A program made the position numbers and the translations under genes. From Bradyrhizobium sp. 141 (GTDB lineage Bacteria; Pseudomonadota; Alphaproteobacteria; Rhizobiales; Xanthobacteraceae), in contig NZ_JADPKR010000070.1 in the NCBI RefSeq assembly GCF_023074055.1, positions 1 through 64,000 on the forward strand: 64,000 nucleotides of DNA, in the 5' to 3' direction. Below the pieces are notes generated by a model that was given only the letters and a program-made list of their open reading frames with translations, did not search any database and had not been told where the DNA came from. Below, one piece after another: positions 43,311-51,850 of this stretch (positions are counted from its first letter, which is position 1; every line of letters begins with the position of its first letter).

Positions 43311-45794
43311 TCAAGCCACCCCTGCCTGTGCTACCGCAAACTCGAACTGCGCCTCGCAACCATCATGCGCGCATACTGGCTTTTTGAGAGTAAAAGGCCT
43401 TTGGAACTTTCTCCGGCTGCACTTCTTGCAGGCGAACTGGCTGCGGAAAGCCTTGAACTCCTCCCAGCGCGCCTTCTCGTCGCCTATCGAGCCGTCGCCA
43501 TAAAGCCCGTCCTGGAAGTGACTGCCAAAATTCTCGATCTCGCCCTTCACCAAGCTGTCGAGGAAGCGGTTGTTGACCCCCGGCACCAGCGCAGGCGCGA
43601 GCTTGGCATCCTTGAGCAGGCCGGCAAGCGCAGAGGCCAACTCGCTGCGTTCGTAAGAATAGGCCCTCTCCAGCGGCCGGATCCGCACGCTGACCCCGAA
43701 ATCCCGACAGACGCCGAGAAGCCATTCTTCCTCGGCTTGGCGCATCTCGTTGGCCGCCGACTGGCCCGCAGCCCAACGCGCCTCGATCATCTCGTCGCTG
43801 ACCTTGTGGTCGGCGAAACGCGGCCCGTAGGCCGGATCGAGGCCAATGATCCGGGTGAAGTGCCACACCTTTGCCTCGAGCTGGTCCTTCAAATAGTTGA
43901 AGAACCGCTCGTCGTGGGTGGCAATCAGGATTTGGCTGCCACCGAACATGGTGGCGATGAGCCCTGCAATGGTGCGCCGATGATCGGCATCGTAGGAGGT
44001 AACGATGTCATCCAGCGCGATGATGGGCGCGCCGACGTTAAACTGCTGGATCGCCGCCATCCGCAACGCCAGCGCCACCGAATGGATCTGTGAGTCGCTC
44101 AAATAGCCGCCCGGTTGCACGCCAGTGCGATTCTTGGCGAAATCGATCAGGAGGTTGAGCCGCTGCTGGTTCGTGTCGTCTTCCGCCGGCAGCTCCAACC
44201 GGATTGGCGCGGCGCCAGCGCCCTGGATCAGCTCGTAGATGTCGTTCATCGGCGTCTGAAGCTTGTCGAGCAGGGCCTGCACCTTCTTGCGGATCTCGGC
44301 CGAGATTATCGTCGCCTGCGCCGTCAAGGCGTCGGAGAGTTTCCCCCGCTGAGCTCGCGTCCGCAGGGCGAGGTCCCGCTCGCTCTGTAGCTCCAGCAAC
44401 CGATCGATCTTCGTCTTGGCCCTGATATAGGTGTGGTCGCCTTGCTTCGACTCGATGTCGACGATGGCCTGATCGAGCGCAGCGAGCAGCTTGGCGATCG
44501 ACGCAACGATATCGGCCGAGGCCGGCACGCCAGCCTGAGGCCAGCCGGCTATGCCGGCTTGATACGCGATGAGATCGGCTTTCAGTTCCGCTTCATCGTC
44601 GCCGACGAGGCCAATAAGCCCCGGCAACGCCGCCACCAATTGGGTATGAGCTTTGGTCGCCGCAGTCTTGGCCGCGTCGAGCACCTTCTTGGCGCCGGCA
44701 TAATCGGCCAGCTCTTCCAGATGCTTGGCGATATGCCGCCGGATCGCCTCGGCGCTGCCCGCCGCCGTGTCAGCTACGGGCGTTTCACAGACCGGGCATA
44801 CAGCAGGGGCCGGTGCATCTTCGGCGAAAAGCGGCTCTGCGGCTTTCCACAAAGCCTGAAACATGGTGCTCGCCGCCTTGCCGCGCTCTTCCGCTTCCTC
44901 CGCGACCGCGGCCGACAGCGCGCCCACGGCCGCATCAAAGGTCGGAATCGCGCCGCTGGCGACGGTCTCGCCGCTCTCCGCGTCCGTTACCTCCGTCCAC
45001 AAGGCGGCCGCCACATTGCGGATCTGACGTAGGCCGGCAAGCCCGATCTTGTTCTCTTCGGCCTTAGCGCGCGCTTCCAGCTCGAGATAGGCCGGATCGC
45101 CAGCCGTGAGCGCCGCCAGCACTAGCGCCGCGTCGAGCGGAGCCAAGACCGACATGTTGGCGTAAGCAAGTATCGCCGCCGAATCCCAGGCTTTCACCAC
45201 CTGGGCTGTCTCCCTAGCAAGCTGGGTGTCTACATGCTGCAGTGCCGTCCCGTCCTCCGAGGCCGCCTTCACCTGCGTGCGCAGCGCGCGAATATTCTTC
45301 TGCACCTCGACCAGCGGGCCGAGCTGCAGCCAATTGGCGACATCCGTGTAGCGCTGTTCGGGCGTATGAATTTCGACGAAGGTGCGCAGCGTGTGCCCGC
45401 GGATGATTGGTGGCACCGCGAAGCAGGCGTTCACAGTCGTGGCCACTGCCGGCATCGGCCGCTTCGCCCCTATCGCCGATCGGCTGCCGTTGGTGGCATC
45501 CTTGCCCGAGACGACGCCAATCGTGACCGCCGGTGCGATCTTCGCCTCCTCCGCCAGATTGTGCGCCAGTGCGACGGGGCCGGCCTGGTTGTTGATAGTG
45601 CGCTGCCCGAGCCTTTCGAGTGTGCCATCCTTGGAGAACATGAATTCCAGCGCATCGATAACACTGGACTTGCCGCTTCCGTTCGGCGCGAAGATCGCCA
45701 AACAGCGCTTCTTGCTGAAATCGAACGTCTTCGATTGGAGATACGCGCGGAACCCGGAAAGTCCCAAGGACTGAAGGAAGTAAGGGTCAGCCAT
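43311..45794 (-). CDS. SMC/Rad50-like ABC ATPase with zinc hook and C-terminal zinc ribbon
   Basis: An 827-residue ATPase. Walker A 'FAPNGSGKSSVIDALEFMF' is at residues 35-53, the signature-type 'YLSDSQIHSVALALRMA' at 564-580, Walker B 'IIALDDIVTSYD' at 591-602 and the switch His in 'ATHDERFF' at 625-632. The long middle has coiled-coil character and a hook 'CPVCETPV' at 333-340. After the ATPase a C-terminal module ends in a zinc ribbon, CxxC at 789-792 and CxxxxC at 808-813. Start 45794 has GGAGG upstream and overlaps the small gene by eight bases. This matches ABC ATPases of anti-phage conflict systems more than SbcC or RecN. Partners: the small 94-residue protein and the DUF3223-like protein. 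Confidence 0.8.
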   Translation of the reverse strand: MADPYFLQSLGLSGFRAYLQSKTFDFSKKRCLAIFAPNGSGKSSVIDALEFMFSKDGTLERLGQRTINNQAGPVALAHNLAEEAKIAPAVTIGVVSGKDATNGSRSAIGAKRPMPAVATTVNACFAVPPIIRGHTLRTFVEIHTPEQRYTDVANWLQLGPLVEVQKNIRALRTQVKAASEDGTALQHVDTQLARETAQVVKAWDSAAILAYANMSVLAPLDAALVLAALTAGDPAYLELEARAKAEENKIGLAGLRQIRNVAAALWTEVTDAESGETVASGAIPTFDAAVGALSAAVAEEAEERGKAASTMFQALWKAAEPLFAEDAPAPAVCPVCETPVADTAAGSAEAIRRHIAKHLEELADYAGAKKVLDAAKTAATKAHTQLVAALPGLIGLVGDDEAELKADLIAYQAGIAGWPQAGVPASADIVASIAKLLAALDQAIVDIESKQGDHTYIRAKTKIDRLLELQSERDLALRTRAQRGKLSDALTAQATIISAEIRKKVQALLDKLQTPMNDIYELIQGAGAAPIRLELPAEDDTNQQRLNLLIDFAKNRTGVQPGGYLSDSQIHSVALALRMAAIQQFNVGAPIIALDDIVTSYDADHRRTIAGLIATMFGGSQILIATHDERFFNYLKDQLEAKVWHFTRIIGLDPAYGPRFADHKVSDEMIEARWAAGQSAANEMRQAEEEWLLGVCRDFGVSVRIRPLERAYSYERSELASALAGLLKDAKLAPALVPGVNNRFLDSLVKGEIENFGSHFQDGLYGDGSIGDEKARWEEFKAFRSQFACKKCSRRKFQRPFTLKKPVCAHDGCEAQFEFAVAQAGVA

Positions 45795-46071
45795 TGGCCA
45801 CCTCCGGCTTCGGAGGATTGGCACGTTCGCCTGCGAGTTTCAGGACGGCGTCCTTGGCCTGAGCGACGGCGTTCTGCGCGGGCACCGCTTTCAGGATGTG
45901 CGTCTTCAGGATATCCGCCAAGCCGGCATCGACACCCTCCCTCTGCGTCAAGCCTTCTCCCAATGTCGCAAGAAATGCCTCGGGCGACTCTATAGGCTCT
46001 ACTTCACTTTCCACGCGCTTATCCCCTATTGTCTGCTCCTGAGGCACGAGACTGCCGCAGAAAAATGGCAC
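45787..46071 (-). CDS. Small protein preceding the SMC-like ATPase
   Basis: A 94-residue protein without recognised domain. The C-terminal two thirds are helical and polar ('FLATLGEGLTQREGVDAGLA', 'ILKTHILKAVPAQNAVAQAK'). Its end overlaps the ATPase start by eight bases, so the two are coupled. It could be the small middle component seen in three-component ATPase systems, or a leader gene. Start at ATG 46071 is the only good option. Confidence 0.6.
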   Translation of the reverse strand: MPFFCGSLVPQEQTIGDKRVESEVEPIESPEAFLATLGEGLTQREGVDAGLADILKTHILKAVPAQNAVAQAKDAVLKLAGERANPPKPEVANG

Positions 46072-46085
46072 TTCCTTTAAATCTA

Positions 46086-46319
46086 CTAGCTTAGGGAATT
46101 CTTTTGCGGGCGGAGACTATCCTGTACCAGGAGCCCAAAACCGCGACACGCTTCCGCTGCTGCGCTGCGCGATTCGGCTGATTCGTCTTTCTCGGAAGAC
46201 CGACCAATGGTCACCCCAATCCAGACTATGGCGACCATCGCAAGCAGGAGAGCGATGAGTCTGCAACCCGTGCGATCGATCGCAGAATCTTCATGACGTA
46301 GCTCCCGGCTGCCCGACAT
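46086..46319 (-). CDS. Possible small membrane protein
   Basis: A 77-residue open frame with a clear hydrophobic segment 'LIALLLAMVAIVWIGVTIG' (about residues 21-39) and a polar C-terminus. It lies 14 bases upstream of the small protein of the ATPase set on the same strand. No family is recognised and no strong ribosome binding site is seen. Confidence 0.35.
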   Translation of the reverse strand: MSGSRELRHEDSAIDRTGCRLIALLLAMVAIVWIGVTIGRSSEKDESAESRSAAAEACRGFGLLVQDSLRPQKNSLS

Positions 46320-46439
46320 TGGCCGATGAAGAGAGAATCAGCGACTTTGTCGGAGAATAGGCCGTGTGCTGATTCGGTGCACGTCGCGCACTCGCGTAAT
46401 GATGCACGATAACTGCGCCACAGCGGGTGTGCGGGTCGA

Positions 46440-46685
46440 AATCATGCGTCGGGTGAGCTCGCGGTCATCAAGGCGCTTGAGACCGCCTGGCTGTCGCCGC
46501 TTGCCGACAACATGCGAACGGTGTTCGCCTATCTGCGCGACAACATCTCCTCGGCGAAGTTTGTCGACCCCTCCAACACCAACAACATAATTTCGGACGA
46601 TCTCACCGTTGCCGAGAAGCAGGCGATCAAGAAGGCGGCCACGCCGGTGCTCGCGGCGCCCTATTGGCGGGATATCGTCGTATGA
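46440..46685 (+). pseudogene. Possible CD-NTase (CBASS-type) C-terminal remnant
   Basis: The frame reads 'SGELAVIKALETAWLSPLAD', then 'VFAYLRDNISSAKFVDPSNT' and 'NNIISDDLTVAEKQAIKKAA', ending near 'WRDIVV'. The pattern (family-like DPxNxxN...LTxxEKxxIxxAA and terminal W) resembles the C-terminal end of SMODS/CD-NTase nucleotidyltransferases that make signal nucleotides in CBASS. The N-terminal catalytic half is gone. Its stop overlaps the next start as ATGA, showing that the two genes were once an operon. The assignment is tentative. Confidence 0.45.
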
Positions 46686-47380
46686 GCGTCTGGTCGCTCG
46701 AAAAGCTCCTGGCCGGCCTTCACGGGGAGATTTCGCTGCGGCTTGAGCGCAGCCGTTCCGCGCTTGGCCATCCCGGTCGCTAAGGGCGATGCCACCGAGG
46801 GTATCTGGATTGAGTTGCTGAAAAACTATCTGCCGGAACGCTATCGCGTCGACAGGGCTTTCGTCATCGACAGCACCGATACTGCAAGCCAGCAAATCGA
46901 TATCGTCATATACGATCACTAGTATACCCCGCTCATTTTCAAGCAAGACGGCACGCTGGTGATCCCGGCCGAAAGCGTCTACGCCGTCTTCGAAGCCAAG
47001 CAGTCAATCGATGCGCCTCAGGTCGAATACGCCGCGCACAAAATCGCGAGCGTCCGGGCCCTACACCGGACGAGCCTGCCGATACCCTCGGCCAGCGGCT
47101 TGCAACCGGCCAAGACACCCGGAGTCATTCTTGGCGGCCTGCTCACACTCGACAGCGAGTGGAATCCCCCACTGGGCGATCCGCTGCTAAAGGCGCTGAC
47201 GGCAGCTGATGCGCTCGCGTCCCTGGATTTGGGATGCGTGGCCGCGCACGGGATCTTTATGAAGCCAAATCGCGGCCACATGATCGAAGCTGACAAACGC
47301 GCGGCAACGGCGTTCTTGTTGGAGCTGATCGCGATGTTGCAGACCATCGCGACAGTGCCGATGATCGATGTGCGGGCCTC
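46682..47380 (+). pseudogene. DUF6602-like gene, frameshifted, with a stop and truncated 3' end
   Basis: 'MSVWSLEKLLAGLHGEISLR' starts the frame, then a shift near 46775 leads to 'KGDATEGIWIELLKNYLPER' and 'DTASQQIDIVIYDH'. A TAG at 46920-46922 (probably from CAG) interrupts, and the frame continues with 'LVIPAESVYAVFEAKQSIDA' up to 'MLQTIATVPMIDVR'. The pattern SxQxDxxxYD...ESVxxxxExK is that of DUF6602, predicted nuclease-like. It is cut at about 47380, where a minus-strand HEPN-like gene ends abruptly too. Confidence 0.6.
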
Positions 47381-47960
47381 CGGCGGCCTTGGACAGATAG
47401 AGTTCAACCGACTGGAGCAGGTCGATGACGTCGGCGGGTCCCATAAAATCGAAGAGGACAGCCCCGCCAAGGCCGGGCGTGATTTCGTAGGTGACGCCAG
47501 CAGGGCTGTTCGCTGTCGCATCGCGATTGTGCGCCGGATACTGCACCAAACGATGCTGACCATCTCTCGTAATGTTAAAGCGGTTACCGTGAGCAACACC
47601 GTTGCGGAGGTGGTACACCAGTTCCAAAATCGGTGCTCGGTCGAAATACTTGTGCGCCGACAACTCGTCGCCCAGGGTGAGCAGCGCGCCCATGGCCCAC
47701 GACCTCAATATCTCGCTTTGTATGCCGTGATCTTCGCGGAAGAGATCAAGATAGAAGCGTAAATCCAAAGTGTGAGATGTGCCATCCTTATGCTTTATCT
47801 CCCCGACGGGGTCCCGTCCAAATTCCTCCGCCGGCGGGAGCGAGTTTATCGACTGCGGGTTTGCGGCGACATACTGAGCGACGAGGAATGCGTAGTATCC
47901 TAGAGCCAGCTGGCCAGCCGTTCGACTGACTGCAAGCATGTCAGAGGTTTTGGACGGCAT
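47187..47960 (-). CDS. HEPN-like predicted ribonuclease, 3' end replaced
   Basis: A 257-residue frame whose first ~193 residues look like a real protein. The segment 'ELVYHLRNGVAHGNRFNI' contains R-N-x3-H, the HEPN ribonuclease motif, at residues 119-124. Helices flank it, as expected. The last ~64 codons, after 'SVELYLSKAA', are only the reverse of the DUF6602 relic, so the original C-terminus was lost at the joint near 47380. HEPN proteins act as toxins or as Cas/CBASS-type effectors. The active motif is kept, so function is possible. Confidence 0.6.
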   Translation of the reverse strand: MPSKTSDMLAVSRTAGQLALGYYAFLVAQYVAANPQSINSLPPAEEFGRDPVGEIKHKDGTSHTLDLRFYLDLFREDHGIQSEILRSWAMGALLTLGDELSAHKYFDRAPILELVYHLRNGVAHGNRFNITRDGQHRLVQYPAHNRDATANSPAGVTYEITPGLGGAVLFDFMGPADVIDLLQSVELYLSKAAGGPHIDHRHCRDGLQHRDQLQQERRCRAFVSFDHVAAIWLHKDPVRGHASQIQGRERISCRQRL

Positions 47961-48113
47961 ATCACCCCTGCGAAGTCATACTAGAGCCGGGATCTCGGAA
48001 GAGTCCCCGACCAGCTAGCGGCAAGCTGCTGCGACTGTCAGGCCGCTGCGTCGTTCGTCCCGCGCGACCAACCAGCTCGATCAGTCTGTCGAAGTGCTCC
48101 AAAGGCGTGTGGG

Positions 48114-48566
48114 CTAGGCTCGGGGCTGCTCGGCGCCCCAATGTCTGATGCGAGCTGCTGCGATCGATCGAGAGATGCAGGATGACGTGGTGGTTCGGGC
48201 AGAGCCATTCGTGCTCATGATCGGGCGCAACGAAACCAGGTCAAATTGCTCGTTCAGAGGTATGACGTGGTGTGCCTGCGTGATTGGTCCAAAACCACCG
48301 CAGACATAGCAGGCCTTGCGAGGCCCTGGCTGAAACGTCAATCGCGCGGAAGCGATCCAAGCGCTCTTCCGTGCGGAGTATTGTGCAATCAACCTCTGCT
48401 TCAAGACACTCATCCTTGCCGCCAGCATGGCGCGCCGAGATGGATTCGGAATCTCCCGGGCTCGCGCGACCCAGTCCTCGAACGTCTCGTCGGCTTGGAA
48501 CGGGAAGCTGCCGGAGACCCCCTCCTTGAGCGCCACAACGAAGGCAGCGCGGGTAATCCGCTGCAT
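48114..48566 (-). pseudogene. HNH endonuclease-like gene, frameshifted
   Basis: The N-terminal half reads 'AFVVALKEGVSGSFPFQADE' and leads to the HNH start 'KACYVCGGFGPITQAHHVIP' then 'LNEQFDL'. After a base shift near 48237 another frame supplies 'PDHEHEWLCPNHHVILHLSI', the other half of the HNH zinc site. The intact protein would be about 150 residues. The shift separates the two catalytic halves, so the encoded product is probably inactive. Confidence 0.75.
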
Positions 48567-49012
48567 GGTTGGTATCCTCCACCGGCGTGGAAGATACAGA
48601 AGTCCCGCTGATTCGATTAGGCGGGGGGCAGAAACTGAATGACGCCAGGCGACACTCTGGTTTGTCCGTTGGCGTCGGTCACCAGGATTGGTACGCCCGG
48701 GTGGTACGCCCCGCTTGGTCCGTGGACTTGCATTACCTTCGGGGCAAGCCTTTCGAGGCCTGGTCGAGCACAGCTCCCGGGCCTCTTTTCATTCTAACCC
48801 TTTGATCTTCCGTGAAACCTCCAGCGACCTCAAGGATTATATGTCCACAGCTACGCGGCGCAGTTCCCAAACTTCGCGTCTTTGTGTAGGCTTCCCCCGG
48901 GGAATCGGGAACCAGCTGAGGGGGCAGTCGTCTGACTGGCATTACTAACCGTGAGCTTGTTTAGCAAATGGACACGACCGGTCCGGCTGCCGGCGTTCCC
49001 TGAGCCCGGCTC
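48567..49012. other. Intergenic region between HNH relic and helicase relic
   Basis: About 450 bases without a supported gene. In the helicase frame a stop lies at 49001-49003, just before GTG 49013, so the original N-terminus of the helicase may have been in this interval and decayed. Confidence 0.4.
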
Positions 49013-50397
49013 GTGTTCGGAAAGAACACGGTCAGCCAGAAGGCCTTCCCTGGCGAGGTGGTGCAGGCCCAGTTTTTCCCATCCCAGCATCCCGGACACG
49101 ACCAAATCACGACCCGCCTGGCGCCTCCGCTCGACGCATTTCTGATCCGCTTTCCGAAGGTCCACCGCGTCGAGAGCCCCTTGCCCGTCCTGACCTGCGT
49201 CGATCCCGACGATTACAAGGAATCGACGTCCCCCTTTGAACTGACTTGGGACCGGCTTGGCGCCCTGGAGACCTGGGCCGATAGCCCTGAAAAGGTGCTG
49301 GAGTCCTGGCGAAACCGCTTCATTTTCGCCGTCGAGGATCTCGACCACGGCCATCCCGGTTTGCGTCTGCCGCAGATCGGCGCCCTGCACGCCATTGCGG
49401 CGCACTTCTCAGTGGGCAAGGAGTTTGAGCCTGCGACCATTGTCCTCCCCACCGGTACGGGGAAAACCGAGACCATGCTTGCCGACCTCGTGTACCGACG
49501 CGAGCGCAAAATGCTCGTCCTGGTGCCAAGTTCGATCCTGCGAAACCAGATCGGCGCCAAGTTCTCGACCCTGGGCGTGTTGCCGGCCGCTGGCGCCATA
49601 CCCGTTGAACTCGCTCGGCCGTTCGTGGCTAAGATTACGAAGGGCATCAGCACGGTGGGCCACGCCGAGGCCATCGTGAATGCATCAAACGTCATCATCG
49701 CCACTCCCGACATCCTGAAGGCATCGGCCCCCGACGCGCTGCGCCGGCTGCTGGAAGGCTGTTCGATCCTGGTCGTCGATGAAGCCCATCACATCACCGC
49801 GGCGACCTGGAGCGAGGTGCGGGAGCGCTTCACAGCGAAAAAGATCATCCAGTTCACCGCAACACCATTCCGTCGCGATGAAAGGAAGGTCGACGGCAAG
49901 ATCATTTTCAATTTCAAGCTCGGCGATGCGCAGGAGACAGGCTACTACCGGCCCATCAACCTCAGGAGCGTCGAAGAGTATGGCGACCAGTCGACTCGCG
50001 ATCAGAGATCGTCGCTGAAGCCGTCGCCGTCCTGAGACGCGACCGGAACGAGCTGGGCCTGGACCACCTGCTGATGGCGCGGACCCGGACCAAGGAACGC
50101 GCTGAGGAGGTGTGGAAGCATTACCGCAAGCTCGCACCGGAAATGAAGCCCGTGCTGGTCTATTCGGGCCCTGGCCGCAAGACGGGGAACGCAAAGTCGA
50201 TGGCGCAGCTCTACGACCGGGGCGTAAACGGGACCAGGATCGTCGTCTGCGTCGACATGCTGGGCGAAGGCGTTGACCTTCCAAACCTGAAGATTGCGGC
50301 CTTGCACGATACGCACAAGTCCTTGGCCGTCACGCTGCAGTTCATTGGCCGCATCACCCGCAAAGGCGACGACAAGACGATCGGTGAGGCCACCGTT
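49013..50397 (+). pseudogene. DEAH-type SF2 helicase, frameshifted and 3' truncated
   Basis: Superfamily 2 helicase. Motif I 'TIVLPTGTGKTETMLA', motif II 'ILVVDEAHHI', motif III 'QFTATPFRRDE' and motif VI 'QFIGRITRKG' are visible. A base shift near 49995 separates the two RecA-like domains: the second domain 'EIVAEAVAVLRRDRNELGLD' through 'DMLGEGVDLPNLKIAALHDT' lies in another frame. Homology stops at about 50397, where the sequence becomes the reverse strand of livM. No start with a good binding site is seen; GTG 49013 follows an in-frame stop. Helicases of this kind are common in phage defence. Confidence 0.82.
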
Positions 50398-50888
50398 GTC
50401 ACGCCGATCAACGGCGCAAATGCGCGCGGAACGGTGGTGTATGCACTCACTACGGCGGCCGTATATGATCCTATGACGAAGAAGGCCGCGCCTGCGAAGT
50501 TGGCGATGCCGGCGAATGCGAGCTGCAAGTTGAGCGCGATGCAGGCAGTCGAGAAGATTGCGACGGTTGCTAGCATCAGAAGCGCGTAGTGATCGGCGTG
50601 AAACAGGCCGATCAGGATCAACGCACACAGCAATGCCATGCCATTGGCAACGCCTCGATAGTCACCGCAGGTGGCGGCGATCTCGCGGCCGATCTGCGTT
50701 CGATCCGCCACTCCAAACGCCAGAATGAAGGCCGCGAGCAAGGCGAGAACTACGGGCTGGGATTCGGCGTGCATCATCAGGCCGCCGCCGGAAAACAGAA
50801 GCGCCACCACGGCTGCGACGAGGGCGCGCGGATGACGACGAATCCGCGGAACGGAGAGCGAGGGAGCCGGGCTTGAAAGGCTGCTCAT
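50398..50888 (-). pseudogene. livM: Branched-chain amino-acid permease LivM, 3' truncated
   Basis: N-terminal part of an ABC-transporter permease. 'PRALVAAVVALLFSGGGLMM', 'VVLALLAAFILAFGVADR' and 'STACIALNLQLAFAGIANFA' then 'GAAFFVIGSYTAA' are LivM-type membrane segments and the start of the permease loop. The gene ends abruptly near 50398 against the helicase. It starts one base after the restored livH stop, as in an ordinary liv operon. About 60 percent of the gene is missing. Confidence 0.8.
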
Positions 50889-50889
50889 G

Positions 50890-51811
50890 TCACACCCGGT
50901 CGCTGCGCTGTTCTGCAATCATTCCTGTCGGGAACAACGCAATCAGGATGATGATGACGGCAAAGGCCACGACATCGCGATAAGCGCTCGAGATCGGCAT
51001 CGCCACCACGACCAGCGTCTGCACGCCGGCGAATAGAAATCCCCCGATAATCGGCCCCCATCAGGCTTCCAAGACCGCCCACCACGGCCGAGGCGAATCC
51101 GATGATGCCGAGCAGAACGCCAATGTTGAAGCTGATCTCGCGGTAATACAGCCCGAGCATGCAGCCGGCAAAAGCGGCGATCCCCGATCCCAATGTGAAG
51201 GTCCCCAGCACCACGCGCTGCTGGTCGATGCCTGCAAGGCGTGCAACCTCGTCATCCTGGGCCACGGCGCGGATCGAGAGCCCGAACCGGGTGCGGGTCA
51301 CCAACAGATGCGTTCCCACCACCAGCAGCAGTCCGGCGCACACGATGATCACACTGTCGATACCCACACTGAAGGAGCCGGCCTTGATCATGCCGCTCGG
51401 CAACAAAGCCGGAAACGGCTTCGGGTTGCCGCCGTTGGGCACGCCAAGCCGGATGGCCTCGCGCAGCACGGTGCCGGCCATCAGGGTCGCGAGCAGCACA
51501 TTGATGCTGGGGGCGCCGCGCAAGGGGATCACAAGAACCCTCCCGATCACGATGCCCGCGAGCGCCCCGGCGCCGACTGCAGCCGACAAACCGGCGAGCA
51601 AGGCCAGCGCAGGAGGCAGCGCAAAGAGAGCTCCCGAAAGGCCGGCGGCTCCCAAGGCTGAGAAACTTCCCAGCGTCACGACGTCACCGTGCGAGAACTT
51701 GATGACGTTGAGCACCCCAAAGAACAGCGAAAATCCAACGGCGATCATTGAGTAGATCACGCCCAGCATGAGGCCGTTGAATACCTGCTGCGCTACGATT
51801 CCGAGGTCCAT
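50890..51811 (-). pseudogene. livH: Branched-chain amino-acid permease LivH, frameshifted near the end
   Basis: ABC-transporter permease with about eight helices. 'VFNGLMLGVIYSMIAVGFSL', 'VIKFSHGDVVTLGSFSALG' and 'SIRAVAQDDEVARLAGID' are typical. Near 51060 an extra base breaks 'VGGLGSLMGA'. In the alternative frame the rest follows ('IIGGFLFAGVQTLVVVAMPI' ... 'ALFPTGMIAEQRSDRV') and ends at 50890. So the last helices and about 60 residues are out of frame. Start at ATG 51811; TTG 51814 is also possible. Confidence 0.85.
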
Positions 51812-51850
51812 CAATGTCTCCGCGCGCTAGGGCGACGCATGACGTCTTGG

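Noticed and set aside
46338..46946. 202-codon minus-strand frame
   Set aside because: It is the reverse of the CD-NTase-like and DUF6602-like relics, whose plus-strand translations match families.
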